Positions 32,069 through 48,680 of a stretch of DNA of 64,000 nucleotides are shown piece by piece. This stretch comes from Gossypium raimondii. Taxonomy: Eukaryota; Streptophyta; Magnoliopsida; Malvales; Malvaceae. Made by a program: the position numbers and the translations under genes. The stretch is taken from positions 868,001-932,000 of the forward strand of contig NC_068570.1 in the NCBI RefSeq assembly GCF_025698545.1, given 5' to 3'. How positions within the stretch are numbered: the first letter of the stretch is position 1; the number at the start of each line of letters is the position of its first letter. A model generated the notes under the pieces. It did no database searches and was not told the DNA's origin. It was given only the letters and a program-made list of their open reading frames with translations.

Positions 32069-35056
32069 TCAATCGTCTTTCTGATGCAAAACACTAGGCA
32101 GGCGATTATTACCATTGAGAGCAGCATGATATATTCGCTTCTCGGCCAGTCCTATATCAGACATTATCAAATTACCCTGCAACCACAAAATTAAACTGAG
32201 AGTTAAAGACTGGCATCAACATGAATGACGATTCGACTAATTGTGTGCCATGTTACCATAAGATTTTATGGTCATTTTACTGCATATCGGTGACTACACG
32301 GCACAAGAAATATCAAATGTGGTTCAACGGGCTTACATCCATCATTAGTTGGTTAAGATAGATATTTTCTCAAGGGTCAGTTTAGCTTTAATGGTAACTG
32401 TGCAGAGTGATGGTAAGAGAAGTATCTAAGAGCGCCAACAATCAATCAATATGACTAAATATTTGATGATCCGATAAGACGGTTCGATATATGCATACCT
32501 CAGTTGCCATCAATCTTCGGACATTATTGGCATATAGTTTCGGATCGTCCTTCTCTTGCTGTGAGGGGTAGTAGGTCGGTAAGTGCATCACTTCCATGTG
32601 ATTTACGAATTGGCATAGAAGAAAAACAACATGACGCACCTACGGAGAACAATACAGAACATTAGCAGCAGCATGGAAAAAACTGGTAAAGTTATTATGA
32701 TTTCATTGTTTTCTTGCATGAAGAAATAAATCATGCTATATATTGTCCCTGTAATCTTCCATCTTAATAACAATTTCAATGTATTACATAGCTACTTAAT
32801 CAAAGGAACAAATAAATTTTGCTCTATTTTAGTAAAATAGAGGGATGAAATTCACAATTAGACCAATAGATTTATTATCAAAATTTATAAAATCTATATT
32901 GAATTTGCTCGAGAAATACTCACCCCTGTTATTGAATCCCAGGCTGGACTAAATCGTTGGTATGGATACCTTAATATAACAGGCACCACAGGTGCTCCGG
33001 CCAAAAACGCACCGGTCTTGAACGAGAGAAGGTAATCCCCATTGGTTGTAGTTCCTTCTGTTGTCAAAAGAAATACAAATCAAACAACTAGGAAATATCA
33101 GCTACGGTCATACATAAATACGTACATACATACAAATGTACATAGCAGATCAAAACGACAGTTAACCTGGAAAGAGCAACATCATTGGAGCAGATCCATT
33201 ACGATGAGCTTCACGAACTCTGTCAGTCACAACACCTGAAAGAAATACCGTTTATGCATTGTACTTTAGATCAATAGTATGTGACGAAGAGCACGTTTCA
33301 AGGTTGATATTTGTTCTACCTGCAACACCTTTGAAGTCTGAGGATTTTGATTCTCGCTGGACGTAGACACAACCAAGGCATTTACTGTAACAAACAAGCC
33401 AAAATATCATTCACAATTCTAACAGAACCAAATAAATAGGTAACCGTCAAAAAAAAAATTTGCAAGAATGCAACTCTTTCCGAAACAAAGACATGTATTC
33501 GGATAATAACCATAAAAGACTAAATTGTAACAGAGTTAACATTTAATCTCTATACTATTAAAAATGATCAAATAAGGAGGGGATCAAATTAGTCCCCTAC
33601 TACTAAATGCATCAATTTAATCTCTATATTATTAAAATAATCAAATAAGGCTAAATTGTAACAGAGTTAACATTTATTGTTAAGAAATGACATGAAATTT
33701 TTTTTTTTTCCATTTGCAGTTCAACTCCAAACAAAAGATTCCATTTGTAAATCCATAAAAAAACTTTCAAAATATTAACTTTGTTAATAGCAAATGACAT
33801 TTTTAAAACATTAAATATTATCTGTTGAAATTTGAATTTATTTGATTCTTTTTAATAGTATGGGACTAATTTGATCCAATCCCTATAATAGAGAGATCTG
33901 CCAGGTACATTCACCTAAGGTATTGTATTCTCGAGGTGTCTCTGCTCGGTTTTAGCCCTAAGATTTTGCTGAACGGGGTGACTCACATGGTCACGCCGAG
34001 AGCTTAGCAAGTTCACATGACCATGCCGAAAGCCAAAAGTAGCTCAAGTGGTACCTAGACACCACGAGAATATAATACCTGACATATTGAGAGGGTCTCC
34101 AACCCCTCAGCAAATTCGATAATGAAAAAAACGACTACAACCGAATCACAAACTCACCTGATGAGACCAACTAGAGGAATTTTAGCCACAGATCTCTTCA
34201 GAAATAAAATCCAAGGGTTCCAATTGAAAAACAAACAAACAAATAAACCAGAAACAAATCAGTTTAAAGCAGCAAAATTTAAATTTTAACTTTTTATAAC
34301 ATAATCAAAACTATAAAAGAATGACTGATAAGTTAAACAAACCTTAGCAACAAAGCTTGGAAAAGAAGAGGACATATGATATAAGATATCTAAATATGAA
34401 ACATGATTAGATACAATTGCCCCAGGTTTTTCTTGCTCTTCTAATTGATGGGTACCCTATAAAAAATCACACAAAAAATCATTAAAAATTTGAAGTTTTT
34501 TGCATTTAAATCCTCCTTAAAGCTATCAAATTGAACTTGGTATTACCTCAGTTTTTGAGTTCTCTTTGGTATTAGCTGAATCTTTATGAGTTTCAGTAAT
34601 CCAATAAAATCCTACCACAAATAGCAAAGACCTAGAGAGAAACCGGCCCGACCGGACAATCACGGCCCGCCGCCACCCACCCAAGTGAGCATAACCCTCT
34701 TCTTCCTCCTCCTGGTTCGGGGCAGAGAACATAGTACAAATTCTACAAATCATATAATATACAACCACAAGGGACATCCCAAAAACGATTCGAAGGGGAA
34801 GCAACGTAACGAGGGAGATCCCAAGCATGATTTTCTCCTTCAATGGGAGCTCTCCACGTCCCATGGTACCGTACACGTCGTTACGAACGTAAGCAGCGAA
34901 TTTCTTCTCGAGCTCGTGGATGTTGGCGGCGGCGGTGGATGAGGAGTCGGGTTTGAGTAAGGGGCGGTCGTCTTTGGAGGAAGTATCGTCATGGGTCGGA
35001 TCGGGTTGTTGAATCTTCGCCGGTTTCGAATTCAAGTCCTTGAGTTCGGATTCCAT
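32069..35056 (-). CDS. LPEAT1: Lysophospholipid acyltransferase LPEAT1
   Basis: There are eight exons on the minus strand: 35056-34547, 34456-34343, 34195-34158, 33384-33320, 33235-33167, 33057-32924, 32639-32499, 32176-32069. All have GT/AG borders and consistent phases, giving 392 residues (Arabidopsis LPEAT1 is about 398). The start MESELKDLNS is that of the plant family. Hydrophobic segments lie around residues 80-110 and 145-160. The acyltransferase blocks are NHVSYLD (HX4D, His188), GCVYVQRE, FPEGTTTNGD (about 264-273) and PVILRYPY. The catalytic His and Asp are intact. The enzyme transfers acyl groups from acyl-CoA to lysophosphatidylethanolamine in ER-type membranes, for phospholipid remodelling. 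No intact retention motif was assessed. The gene converges on the deSI-like gene. Confidence 0.95.
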
Positions 35057-35461
35057 GCTGCTTTCAAAAAAAAAAAGGTACAAATTCGGATCAAATTTTG
35101 TGCAAGGAAATTTGGGTTTTGACTATTTGAAGAGATAATCAATGGGTTGGATTTAGAATTTGGATTTGACTAGGGAAGTGAAGTGGATTAAAAGAGAGTT
35201 TATGAATGGAAAGGAGAGGTTTATTTGGATCTGAGGAAATAGCCATGGATTCTGTTTTTTTTTTTTTTTTCCAAACACTAAATTTTCGCTATATTCTATC
35301 CTAAACCAAGGTTTATGACTGCGGGAAATGGCGAATCAAATGCCCACAAAATAATGCATTTTTTTTTCTCAATATAAAAATATGAAAGAATTCGAGTTCA
35401 TGAAGGTTCCCCATCTTGGGTTGGTGAGACTAGACAATGAGCCGGTTCATCAGTTCGATTA

Positions 35462-35982
35462 GGGTAAATTACATCGAAGCTAAGTAAACTATTAGTAAGT
35501 TTAAGTTTTGGTCATTTAATTTTAAAAAGTTATGAAATAGTTATTGAACTGTTAAAAAATTTTCATTTAAGTCATTACGTTGCTAAAATCATCAGTGTAT
35601 ATCATTCTCTATTTGCATCGTCTATACCAATTAAAACCTCTTCTTTCCCTTCACTTCTACAACTTAAATTCTTTTCATAAAATAACTTTAAACATCATGA
35701 ATGTACGAATCAAAATTCAAACAACTTTTTTTTTTGATCTCTAACATTAACTGTCAGATCAACATTAATCAAAGGTATGTTCTTTCACGAGTACTAATAC
35801 ACCAATCGTACTTTTTTTTAAAAAAAACTTATCAACCCAATGATTTAAATAAAAATTTACGAATAGTTCAACGATTTAAATCAAAACTTTTAAATAATTC
35901 AATAATCATTTTATAACTTTTTAAATTAAATGATCAAAATGTGAAATTATTAATAATTTAGGGACCTTATTTGGAATTTACC
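35462..35982. mobile_element. MITE-like element, family A
   Basis: It starts GGGTAAATTACATCGAAGC and ends TTAGGGACC...GGAATTTACC. It shares the family centre (GTACTAATACACC region, then a TCGTACTTTTTTTT word). It is somewhat shorter than the 560-bp copies. Confidence 0.65.
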
Positions 35983-36657
35983 AATTGAATTAATGGATAA
36001 AGCAAGAACTTGGTAATTTTTTTCAATTTAGACCTAAATATTTTTTTTCCCTAAATTGGCATTGTAAATTGACAATTTTTTCTCAATTTTGGCTATATGA
36101 CGACATGGCACTTTGATATTGTTTAATGCCACTGAGGTTAGACTTTAACCTAGCAAATAGTGCGACATTAGGCAATGGCTTCGTTTGTGGGTGGCCCGTG
36201 ACAATCACATGAACCAACTCTAAAACAATTTGTCAAATATTCAGGGACCAAGTTGAAAATATTACCTTATCCCTTAAATTAGTTAAATTAAAATTTTGCT
36301 TCTCTCCCATTCAAATAACACTCATAACTAGAAGTTGACCTATTTTCATTGCTTATAAAATTAAATTAATCATCATAATCAACTTTGACCAAATCTAGTG
36401 AATTGAAAATTAAAGAAATGGCTGGTCCGATTAAAAATAAAAATGAAGTTTTGATTAATATTACCATTTAACCCAAACCCATTTTTTTCTATTGTTTCTC
36501 AAAGTGTTAGAAATAAAGCACAAATAAAAGTCATTTGGATTGTGATTAAATTTTCATATATTATAAAATTAAAAATAATGTATATGTTAAAATTCGCTAA
36601 GTAGTGGACTCTAACTTTATATAATTAACTTTAACTAAATCGATTAAATTAAATATT

Positions 36658-36931
36658 AAGAGTTAAATTGTATTTTATCTCTCTATTTAAAATAGGTAAA
36701 TTAGTTCCTATACATTATATCAAAGAATGAATTAGTCGCTTTTGTTAAAAATTTTATCTATGATGTAATGTGCCACATGTATATCAAGTATGATGTACAA
36801 AGATCAATTTTAATAGAAGAACTAATTTTCACATTGCTCTAATGTATAAGGATTAATTTACTCATTTTTTGGGCAAATAGTGCAAAATATAATCTAACTC
36901 GTATTACAGGAGCTTTATGATACTTTTACCA
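36658..36931. mobile_element. MITE-like element, family B, shortened
   Basis: It contains AGGTAAATTAGTTCC...ATTATATCAAAGAATGAATTAG and ends GATACTTTTACC, as in other family-B copies. About 100 bp of the centre is missing. Confidence 0.55.
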
Positions 36932-38129
36932 TTAAATTAAATATATGAATGATTAAACCCGGTTCGAACCGAGTTTTAAGATGCAGCTATCAAGTAATAC
37001 GTTGAGACCAGTTTATAGGATTTGTTCTTTTACGTATTAAATTTTTATTGGATAATCCCAGTTCTAAAACCGTCGACATTACGCCACGTACTTTTAATGA
37101 GCTGGCCCATTTGTCCGAATAAGACCCGGCTTGGAGCCGTAACTAATTCGGCTTCCATTTCACAGCATTTTATTTTAATTTTCCAAAAAATTATCATATT
37201 TATCAAATAGTAAATCATATTAAGGATAATAAGTCGAAGTTATCAAAATATTACGAAAGTTTTCAAAGTGATAAAATATTATTAAAAGTTAATCTATCGT
37301 ATCAATTAATTACAAAAATCATTATAAAAGTCAACCAAATAATTAAAACTAGTGTTGTGATACACCCCTTATGCCCCGGAAAAATAAAGAATACAAAATA
37401 ATATTTAAGTAATGATTTTTTTAATTTTAATAATTAGTAAAAATGCAAACAATTTGATAAAAAGAAAATAATACTAAATTCTAATACACTCACAATATGT
37501 TAAAATGATTAAAAATATATTTATAAAAAATTACGTAAAAATCAAATAATTTTGATTGAAATAGTAAAATTGATGATTTAAGAAATTTGATGTCTTAAGT
37601 TCACATATTATCATTTGTGAATTTATTTTGAATTTTAATTATTTTTACAAATTTTATATAAAGTTATAATTAAAAAAACAAAACAACATCATAATAATAT
37701 TCGTTACTTTTAAAACAAAACAAAGATATTTTAATTAATTTTCAATTAAATTTGTGTTGGTTAGCTTGTAAGCAATAGACTAATTATTGAACATACAAAA
37801 TTTAAGATGGTGATTTTAAATTAAAATTTTTGGGTCAAGTATAGATAAAATTCATCATGTTCATTCTGCTAAAATATTCTTCTTAAATTTTAACTATTTA
37901 TATACATTCTAAAACATAATTTTTAATAATATATAACATATTATCTAATTTTAAAAATACTTTTTATATATATTTTTATTATTTTTTAAATTTCATAATA
38001 TATATTTGGCTTAGATTTGTAGAAAAAGAAAATATATCAGGTAGGTTGAGACAAAATCAAAAGTATTATTTCAAGGTCAATTTCATCCTATAATTAATCC
38101 ATATATTTTAAATATAATCTACTTTAAAT

Positions 38130-39200
38130 CTGAAATGCCCAAACTAACAACTAAACTGTCGGAATGCTCACCTTGCAGACAAAGGACGATATCAAACAAG
38201 CTTGGAATGTTCTTTCCCACTGAAGAAAAACAAGAACTGCAAAACCAAATGAGTCCGGGAATAAAATCTCACTATCTTCTTGATATTTTCTCGTACTCCT
38301 ATCGAGAGTTTTGTCTTACCTAATTGCGTCACATAAACGTAGAAGGACGAAATCTCAATGTCCATGGCCATAAATTCACAAGAGACTCGAAGATGCAAAA
38401 TGGATACTGGGTCTACCACCTAAAGGAGCTGATTTAGCTACCTGTGATCCAAAAGATGCACACAACGTTAGAAAGAAGCACAACCTTCCTAAAATAATAA
38501 AAGTTGCGGTGGTTAGAACAAGAACTAGGAAGATTAGACAAAGGGGACAACTTCAAGGCAAAGTTTGTACTAAATGCATTGAGAATAGGGGTCTAAATGA
38601 GAGAATGGAACTCACAAGCTACTCGAGTTCACTTGAAAAAACTTCAAGCTCGATTCAATAATAGCCGAGCCAAGCTCGAGCTATCAATCGAGCTGAATTT
38701 GAGCATAGTAATACTCGACTTGAATACTCGCGAGCCTTATCAAGCTTTTCATATTTTTATATTATTAATTTACATTATCACCCTTAATATATATTATTAA
38801 CCCTAAGCTTAATTATTGAACCGAACTTGAGCTCAAGTAGCTTGATTATATCTCGAGCCAAGCTCAAATTTAAAGTTCAATTGAGCTTGAGCTGAGTATC
38901 AAACTCCGAATTTCAAGCTTGAGCTTGACAGTATTTACACTCAGCTCGACTCAATTACATCCCCTAATCGAGAAGATACTATCCCTGTTTTCCATCCGAG
39001 ACCTTTCAAAACTAAAAGAGATGTACAGAGAGTAGTAGCTACTTATCAACTTCTCAATAAGTTAGATGTAAAAGATTGATTAAATGTTATTGTAATCTAT
39101 ATTAGATAGATGAGACTAACATTGCATCAGCTTTACTTTCAGCCACATTATGTCTCTTTCTTTCGGTATAAACAACCATCACGTGATGTTGCAAAAAATA
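38130..39200. other. Unrecognised low-repeat sequence split by a dispersed repeat
   Basis: Segments 38130-38600 and 38970-39200 have a more balanced base composition than the surroundings and no match to the repeat families in this window. They are separated by a GAGCTCGA-type dispersed repeat (38610-38965). Short open frames exist on both strands (38135-38323 plus, 38192-38419 minus), but I recognise no domain. They may be the remains of a gene or element broken by the insertion. Confidence 0.3.
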
Positions 39201-39249
39201 TATATCATACGAACTTTTCTAGTTTTTTCGGATAAGCCAAATTATAGAA

Positions 39250-39883
39250 TCGAGAATCAGGGTGTAACCTTGCCATTGTGAAGACAATTCTGCAACTTAC
39301 AAATAAACCACAAAATGTCATAAAACAGAAGTGAATTTAACTAAGCAAATATACACAGAGCATGACTTACAGGATCATCGGCAATGCTTCAAATTCCGTG
39401 TAACCATCCTGGAATATCACCGGCTATTCTTTAAAATTTTGTGTACTAGATACAGAAGCCCAAGGAATCTGCTGTTCCTTTCTTGCCTAACATAGTAAAT
39501 CGAAGCAGTCCAACTCAAAGCAAACTGGAGAGGAGAGCAATCACTATGTGCCCCTCAACCTTTTACAAGGCCCAATTAAATTCAGTGTCCCAATCGCTAA
39601 CATGCCTCCGAAATCTGGATATAAAAATATTCAAAGTTCTCTAATGACAACTAAAAGAAACATATGAGTTCCAGTTTCTGCTTCTTGGTTGCACAATATA
39701 GTAATATACAGCTTTTGTCTTCAATTGAAAGGCTCCATTTGCTCATTGTATCTGCCAACCTGTTAATAACAGCCATCCAAGCTAGAATAGTGTGCTTTGG
39801 GATTTGACATTAGAACCAAGCAATCTATATGCCAGGTGACCTTAGTATGTAGATTCCAACAAGATGGCATTCCCCTGGAAAAT
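39250..39883 (-). other. Probable 3' UTR and downstream flank of the METTL4-like gene
   Basis: About 630 bp of non-repetitive sequence lies just after the METTL4-like stop codon. On the minus strand a possible donor (GATCCT|GTAAGTC near 39370) and acceptor (TTTGTAAG near 39300) suggest an intron in the 3' UTR. This is only a plausible reading. Confidence 0.35.
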
Positions 39884-43227
<3,344 letters not shown>

Positions 43228-43399
43228 TTTCAGAGCTCTCAACTGAGTCAAGTCAGCTATATGCCTAGGCGCCGTTGTTTTGCTGCTTGCTCGTCGACTC
43301 ACTGGAGTAGTTCATTGTGGGTGGTTAGTTGAGATTGGGCTGGACCTGAATAATTGGCTGGTTCGCCATTTGTCGGCCTAGTCATACCCTAAATACATA

Positions 43400-43756
43400 A
43401 AAGGTTTTATGCTCGGATTGTATTTTACTCTTTTATTTAAAAATACATAAATTAGTCAATGTACATTAAATTAAAAAATAAATTGATCACTTTGTTAAAG
43501 ATTTTATCCATTTTTACTATTAAAAATTAGTCTTTATATGTTAGCATGAGGTACAAATGGCACGTCATATTTAACTATTTGGTTATTTTGTCAGTTGCGC
43601 CAAGTTTTAACAGTAGAGATGAATGAAAATTTTAATAGAAAATGACCAAATTATTTTTTGATCTAACGTATAGGGACTAATTTACCCATTTTCTAAGAAA
43701 ATGGACAAATTGTAATTTGACTCCCAGTATAGGGGGCTTTCATGGTAATTTTAACA
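43400..43756. mobile_element. MITE-like element, family B
   Basis: It contains the family-B words (GGATTGTATTTTACTC, ACATTAAATTAAAAAATAA) and ends CTTTCATGGTAATTTTAAC. Both ends are eroded. Confidence 0.6.
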
Positions 43757-45038
43757 TTTGATAATGGTAGCTAATATTGTATTACTACCATCCTTACTAG
43801 TTGGTATATATTGTTTTAGTCCTCAATCGATATCAATTAATCTAAGCTCCGTTTTTGTCAAGATTCCGATGTGTTTCTCTCATTCTGGCATATACCAACT
43901 TGTAACTGCCCATACGATTGGTCGGGGAGAGCAATCAGTTTAATTGGTCAATTGTGTCATTTTTAAAACCAACTTTAATATGAAAAAATCAACTTGAATG
44001 ACTTTAATTGAGAAAACCAACCAAACTAAAGCAATTTTGATTCAATTGGTTCTGTCAGTTTTTTCGATTTACTTGATCTTTGGTTTATGGTTATTAGTTC
44101 TGTCAGTTTTTTTCGATTTACTCGATCTTTGGTTTATGGTTATTAGGTTAAGTTTATATGGTTGTATATCTATTATATTTTATAAAATAAAAAACTATTT
44201 AAAATAATTTTAAAATAATATAAAAGAAGTCAATTTTTCCAGCTAGTTCAGTTTTGAGATTCAAAATTTGATAATGAACCGAATTAACCGAAGTCAAAAC
44301 TGGTCAACTCGTCCTACCCAACTAAAACGAAATCGAAAATTTGAATGCGTAGACGTCTTAAGTTAAAACCGAAAATTGCTCTCCCCTATCAATCGGTACA
44401 AAATTTTGATATTTTAAATTTAACTTTTTTCTATCTTGAACATTTAAAAAAGATACATTAATTATGTATGTGAAAATAAAAATATTGATACCGAAATAAT
44501 ACATCAAAACACATCGGTGAAGGTACATACTAGACCTATTCACGAGTATGATTGTTCGTACATAATTTAAAAAGATTTGGACAAAAACATTAAAAAAATA
44601 AGTTCAGATAAACTTTAGGTTATTTTATATATTATTTAATTTATAACATAAAAGAATAAAGGCCCTACATACGTAAAACCATTAGGTGTAAAATAAAATA
44701 TATATATTTTATGATTTTACCGTGAATGGAAAAATTGAAAGAAAGGGAAAGTAGCGTGGGAATTGAGAAAGAAAAAGGAAAGTTATAATTTAATCTCAAT
44801 GACATATTTTTTATATTTAAAATTTTAATAAATGAAAAATATATAAATTATTAAATATTAAGTTAGAAATAATATAAATAATTTTCAACAAGATTATAAA
44901 AATAATATGAGTATGTTCAAACCCATATTTTTAACTAAACCAAGTTTAGACAAGTATGAAATGTTTTAATGTCATATTTAAACCGAATTAACTAGACCAA
45001 TGAATACCTCTAATACATATCAATGTCAATGAAAGAAC

Positions 45039-45431
45039 GGGTAAAAGTATCAAGAAGTCTCTTGTATTATGAATCAGATTGCATTTTACCTTCTATACTA
45101 AAAAAAAGAAGAAATAAATTGTATTTTACCTTCTATACTAAAAAAAAGAAGAAATAAATTGGTTATTCCTATTAAAAATTCATTCATTTCACTGTTAAAA
45201 ATTGTCTTGATCGACAAAATAACCAAACAATTACACGTGATGTATCATGTGCACTTTATGCGGACATTTAGGGACCGATTTTTAGCTGTAAAATGAATAA
45301 AATTTTTAATAGAATGATCAATTTGCTATTTAGTCAAACGTACAATAACTAATTTATCTATTTTTTAAATAAAAAAATAAAATATAATTCGACTTTTAAT
45401 ATAAATATTTTCACGATACTTTTATCAATAA
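45039..45431. mobile_element. MITE-like element, family B, with a 40-bp internal duplication
   Basis: It starts GGGTAAAAGTATCAAGAAG and ends CACGATACTTTTATC. Inside, 45081-45120 and 45121-45160 are the same 40-mer except for one base, a tandem duplication specific to this copy. Confidence 0.65.
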
Positions 45432-46065
45432 AAATGATTGATTTAACTCTATTTAATAGTAAAAACAATAACTTGTACCCGAATATGTTGATTGGTATTT
45501 TCGTTATAGAATCTCGAGTAATCATATAGTTGGTATATTGATTAATGATTAGAGACCGTATATTCCAAAAGATTACAAATTCGTGCAATGATTATGTCTT
45601 AATTTTAAAATTAAAGGGTAAAATTAAAATTATACATAAATTTTGATTCAATATACAAATTGATACATGAACTTTCATTTAATATAATTATATATGAGAA
45701 ATTTTGATTGTGACTAAAATTTATACGTGAAACTTTAATTTTGATTCAATAATACTCATTTTAAAAATAAATATATTAATTTATTTTTATATTGGATAAA
45801 TATAATTATTCAGTATATGCAATATATAAACATAAAATGTTACTATATCAATAATTATATTAATAATTTATGAGGATTGAATCAAATCAAAATTTCATGT
45901 ATAAAATTGTTCACAATTAAAATTTGTGTATAAATTTATACGTTAAACCAAAATTCATGTATAATTTTGATATTTAGTCCTAAAATTAAAAATAAAAACT
46001 TTGTTTTTCCTTTAATTAAAACAAAATTGTGTACCTAACCAAATTTCGAAATCTAAATTACTTTA

Positions 46066-46635
46066 GGGTAAATTACACCTAAGGTCACTAAATTATTAGT
46101 AAATTTATGTTTTGATCATTCAAGTTCAAAAAATTATATTATGGTCACTGAACTATTTGAAAGTTTTCAGTTATAACTCACTGAACTATTTAAAATTTTT
46201 ATTTAAGTCACTGAACTATTAATTTTTTTATAAAAAGTTCGACTGATGAGCTCCAAGCAATAATTTGATGCTTGGTAATGCTTGGTAAGATGAATCAGTA
46301 CCCATCAATGAGTAAAAGAACATACATTAGATCTAAGTTGATTTGACGATTAGTGTCAAATATCCAAGAAGAAACCTGTTTAGATTTTGGGTCACAAATT
46401 CATGACGTTCAAAGTTGTTTCATAAAAAAAACATTGAACTGTAAAAAGAGAAAGAAAATGAGAGTTTTCAATTGATGCAGATGGTGCGAACATAGAAGAC
46501 CATAAAATAACGATTTTAATAGCCTTGTGAACTTAAATTAGTACTTTTAAATAATTCAATAATTATTTTATTTTTTTTAAAGTTGAGTGACTAAAATATA
46601 AATTTATTAATAGTTTAGTTACTTGGCATAATTTA
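46066..46635. mobile_element. MITE-like element, family A, inverted
   Basis: It starts GGGTAAATTACACCTAAGG and the interior is reversed relative to the 27681 copy, with GTTCGACTGATGAGC and AGATGAATCAGTACCC in place of their complements. Confidence 0.65.
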
Positions 46636-47556
46636 GAGGTACTCGTGCTCGTTAAAGTCAGCTCAATCAGGTAAAATTGGAGGTTGACGAAGTCAAAAGA
46701 CACTTAACGAAGAAGGAAGCTTCCAGGAAATTGACGGCCCCCAGATAAGCTATTGGAATTTGTTGGGATAAAGTATCATTCACTCCTTGAAATTGATAGT
46801 TTTCTCACATTAGTCATTGAATCTTTTTAGTCCACATTAGCTAATTTCTCAATTTAAATTTTGAACTTAAATTTTGTTAAGGGTTTATGATGTGGAGCTT
46901 TGACATTGTGCCATATCATCACTTAATTTTTTTAAATATTTTTTAATTTTTATGTATTTTTAGATTTTATATAAAACTTTTAAAATTATCAAGTAATTAC
47001 GTGATACAATCTCAAAATATTATATCATCATAACTTAAAAGAATCTATGTTCATGATCAAATTGGGAAATTTTAGAAAGTTTTAGAGGCACTTTGAAATT
47101 GTGCCACATTATTCCTTGAAATTTTAAAAATAAAAATAAATTTTCTTTTTAATATTTTTGGTATTAGATTTTATATAAAATTTTAATCATTTTCAAGTAA
47201 TGATGTAATGCAATATCAGAATGCCACATTATCATACCGTAATTAAATTCAAGTTCAAGTACTAAACTGAGAAAATTTTCCAAGTTTCAAGACTAATGTG
47301 GAAAAAAAGTTTAGGGACCAATTTAAAATTATTATCAAATTTAGGGACTAAATGTTGCTATGTCCCTTTTTTTGGGTGAAAATTCCTCTTCTTCAACTTG
47401 ATGCTCGCACGAGCAGAGCCAATAACGGACAGCCACGTCATATCTCCCGCTTAATTTTTCCTTTTATATAAAAATGATAACGATCATCCTTGTTAACTGT
47501 GGGCGAGGTAACTAGTAACCATGGTTAATGTACAGTTAAAAGCAGAGCCCCTCGTC

Positions 47557-47564
47557 TATAAATA
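47557..47564 (+). promoter_or_regulatory. TATA box candidate
   Basis: TATAAATA in the context CTCGTCTATAAATAACTCCC lies upstream of a CT-rich probable transcription start. It is the best TATA match in this part of the window. Confidence 0.5.
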
Positions 47565-47689
47565 ACTCCCAAAGCTCCGCTGTTTCCTCATGTCGTAGAT
47601 GAAGCTGAGTAAGTCTCTTCTTTCTCCTGTCGTTTCAAGGTTAGAGATTCCCTCTTCTTCTTCTTTTTGTTTATTTCATCTGATTATAA

Positions 47690-48680
47690 ATCTTGCTTTA
47701 ATTTGTTGAACACACTATTTTGATTCGTAAACATATTGTGATTCTTCTTTCTTTTTTTTTCAAGTAAATGACGGATCGATGATGAAAAACGTGAGCAAAT
47801 TGTTGTTTCATTTACCTTTTTTTTTGGAGTTTTTTTTTGGGTGATGCAAATAAATTTAAGCTAATCCGTCATGATCTTAGATTAGAATTAGTTCTCTGTT
47901 CTTCTTTGAGTCTGTTATGTTTTATTTATCCTTTCATGCATTTCTTCAAGATAATGCTTAATTAAGCTCTTCAAATTCTGCTCTGTGATTCTTCTTTTCT
48001 TTGTTTTCGTTTTTGAAGTTCGTTATTGACGAATCCAGCTTTAGTTTTTTTTCCCAAGTAAATTACTGATCGGATTATAAGAAACGTGAAGAATTTGTTG
48101 TTTCGTTTAGCTTTGTTTTTGCCCTTTTTTTTTCCGGTGATGCAAATAAATTTAAACTAATCCTTCATGTTCTTAGATTAGAAATAGCTTTCTGTTCTTC
48201 TTTGAGCCTGTTATGTTTGATTTATCGTTTCATGCATTTTTCTCTTTGTGTTCGTCTTTGACGAAACCAGCTTTAGTTTTTTTTTTTTTAAGTGAATGAC
48301 TGATCGGAAAATGTGAGCAAATTGTTATCTCGTTTACCTGTGTTTAAGGTTTTCTTTTTCGGTCATGCAAATTAATTTAAGCTAATCCGCCATGATCTTG
48401 GATTAGAAATAGTTTTGTAATCTGTTCTTCTTTGAGCTTGTTATGTTTGATTTATCGTTTCATGCTTTTCTTGGAAACAAGACGAGATTTGTGCTTTCCT
48501 TTTAACTTGATTTTCGATTTTTTTCGATTTTTGCCAAACGGATTGAACGCTGGAAAAAGCTAGCTTTTCTTCAAGGTAATAATATTTAATTAAGCTCTTG
48601 AAATTCAACTCTGTTTTGCTCTTTGTTTTCGTTTTCGAATTTCGTTGTTGACGAAACCAGCTTTAGTTTTTTTTTTTTTT
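47690..48680 (+). repeat. Imperfect direct repeats in the leader-intron-like region
   Basis: AAGTAAATGACGGATCG (47763), AAGTAAATTACTGATCGG (48057) and AAGTGAATGACTGATCGG (48291) each precede GTGAGCAAATTGTT-like, GATGCAAATAAATTTAA-like and TCTTCTTTGAG-like words. GACGAAACCAGCTTTAG recurs at about 48029, 48260 and 48650. Repeat lengths are about 294 and 234 bp. Confidence 0.8.

Larger units (their letters stand above)
35057..38100. other. Intergenic upstream of LPEAT1
   Basis: The first 200 bp or so probably holds the LPEAT1 5' UTR and promoter. A family-A MITE lies at 35462-35982 and a family-B copy at about 36658-36931. Positions 37200-38100 are very AT-rich with no recognisable structure. 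Confidence 0.5.
43228..47400. other. Intergenic upstream of the METTL4-like gene
   Basis: The first 130 bp is probably the METTL4 promoter and 5' UTR. Then come family-B MITEs (43400-43756 and 45039-45431) and small tandem duplications at 44050-44147 and 45081-45160. A family-C repeat lies at 45612-45985, a family-A MITE at 46066-46635 and a palindromic AT-rich stretch at 46760-47350. No coding signal was seen. Confidence 0.55.

Noticed and set aside
43228..43302. Longer METTL4 N-terminus starting at GTG (43302)
   Set aside because: There is no ATG in that upstream open stretch, and an in-frame stop lies just before it. The ATG at 43227 fits the family start.
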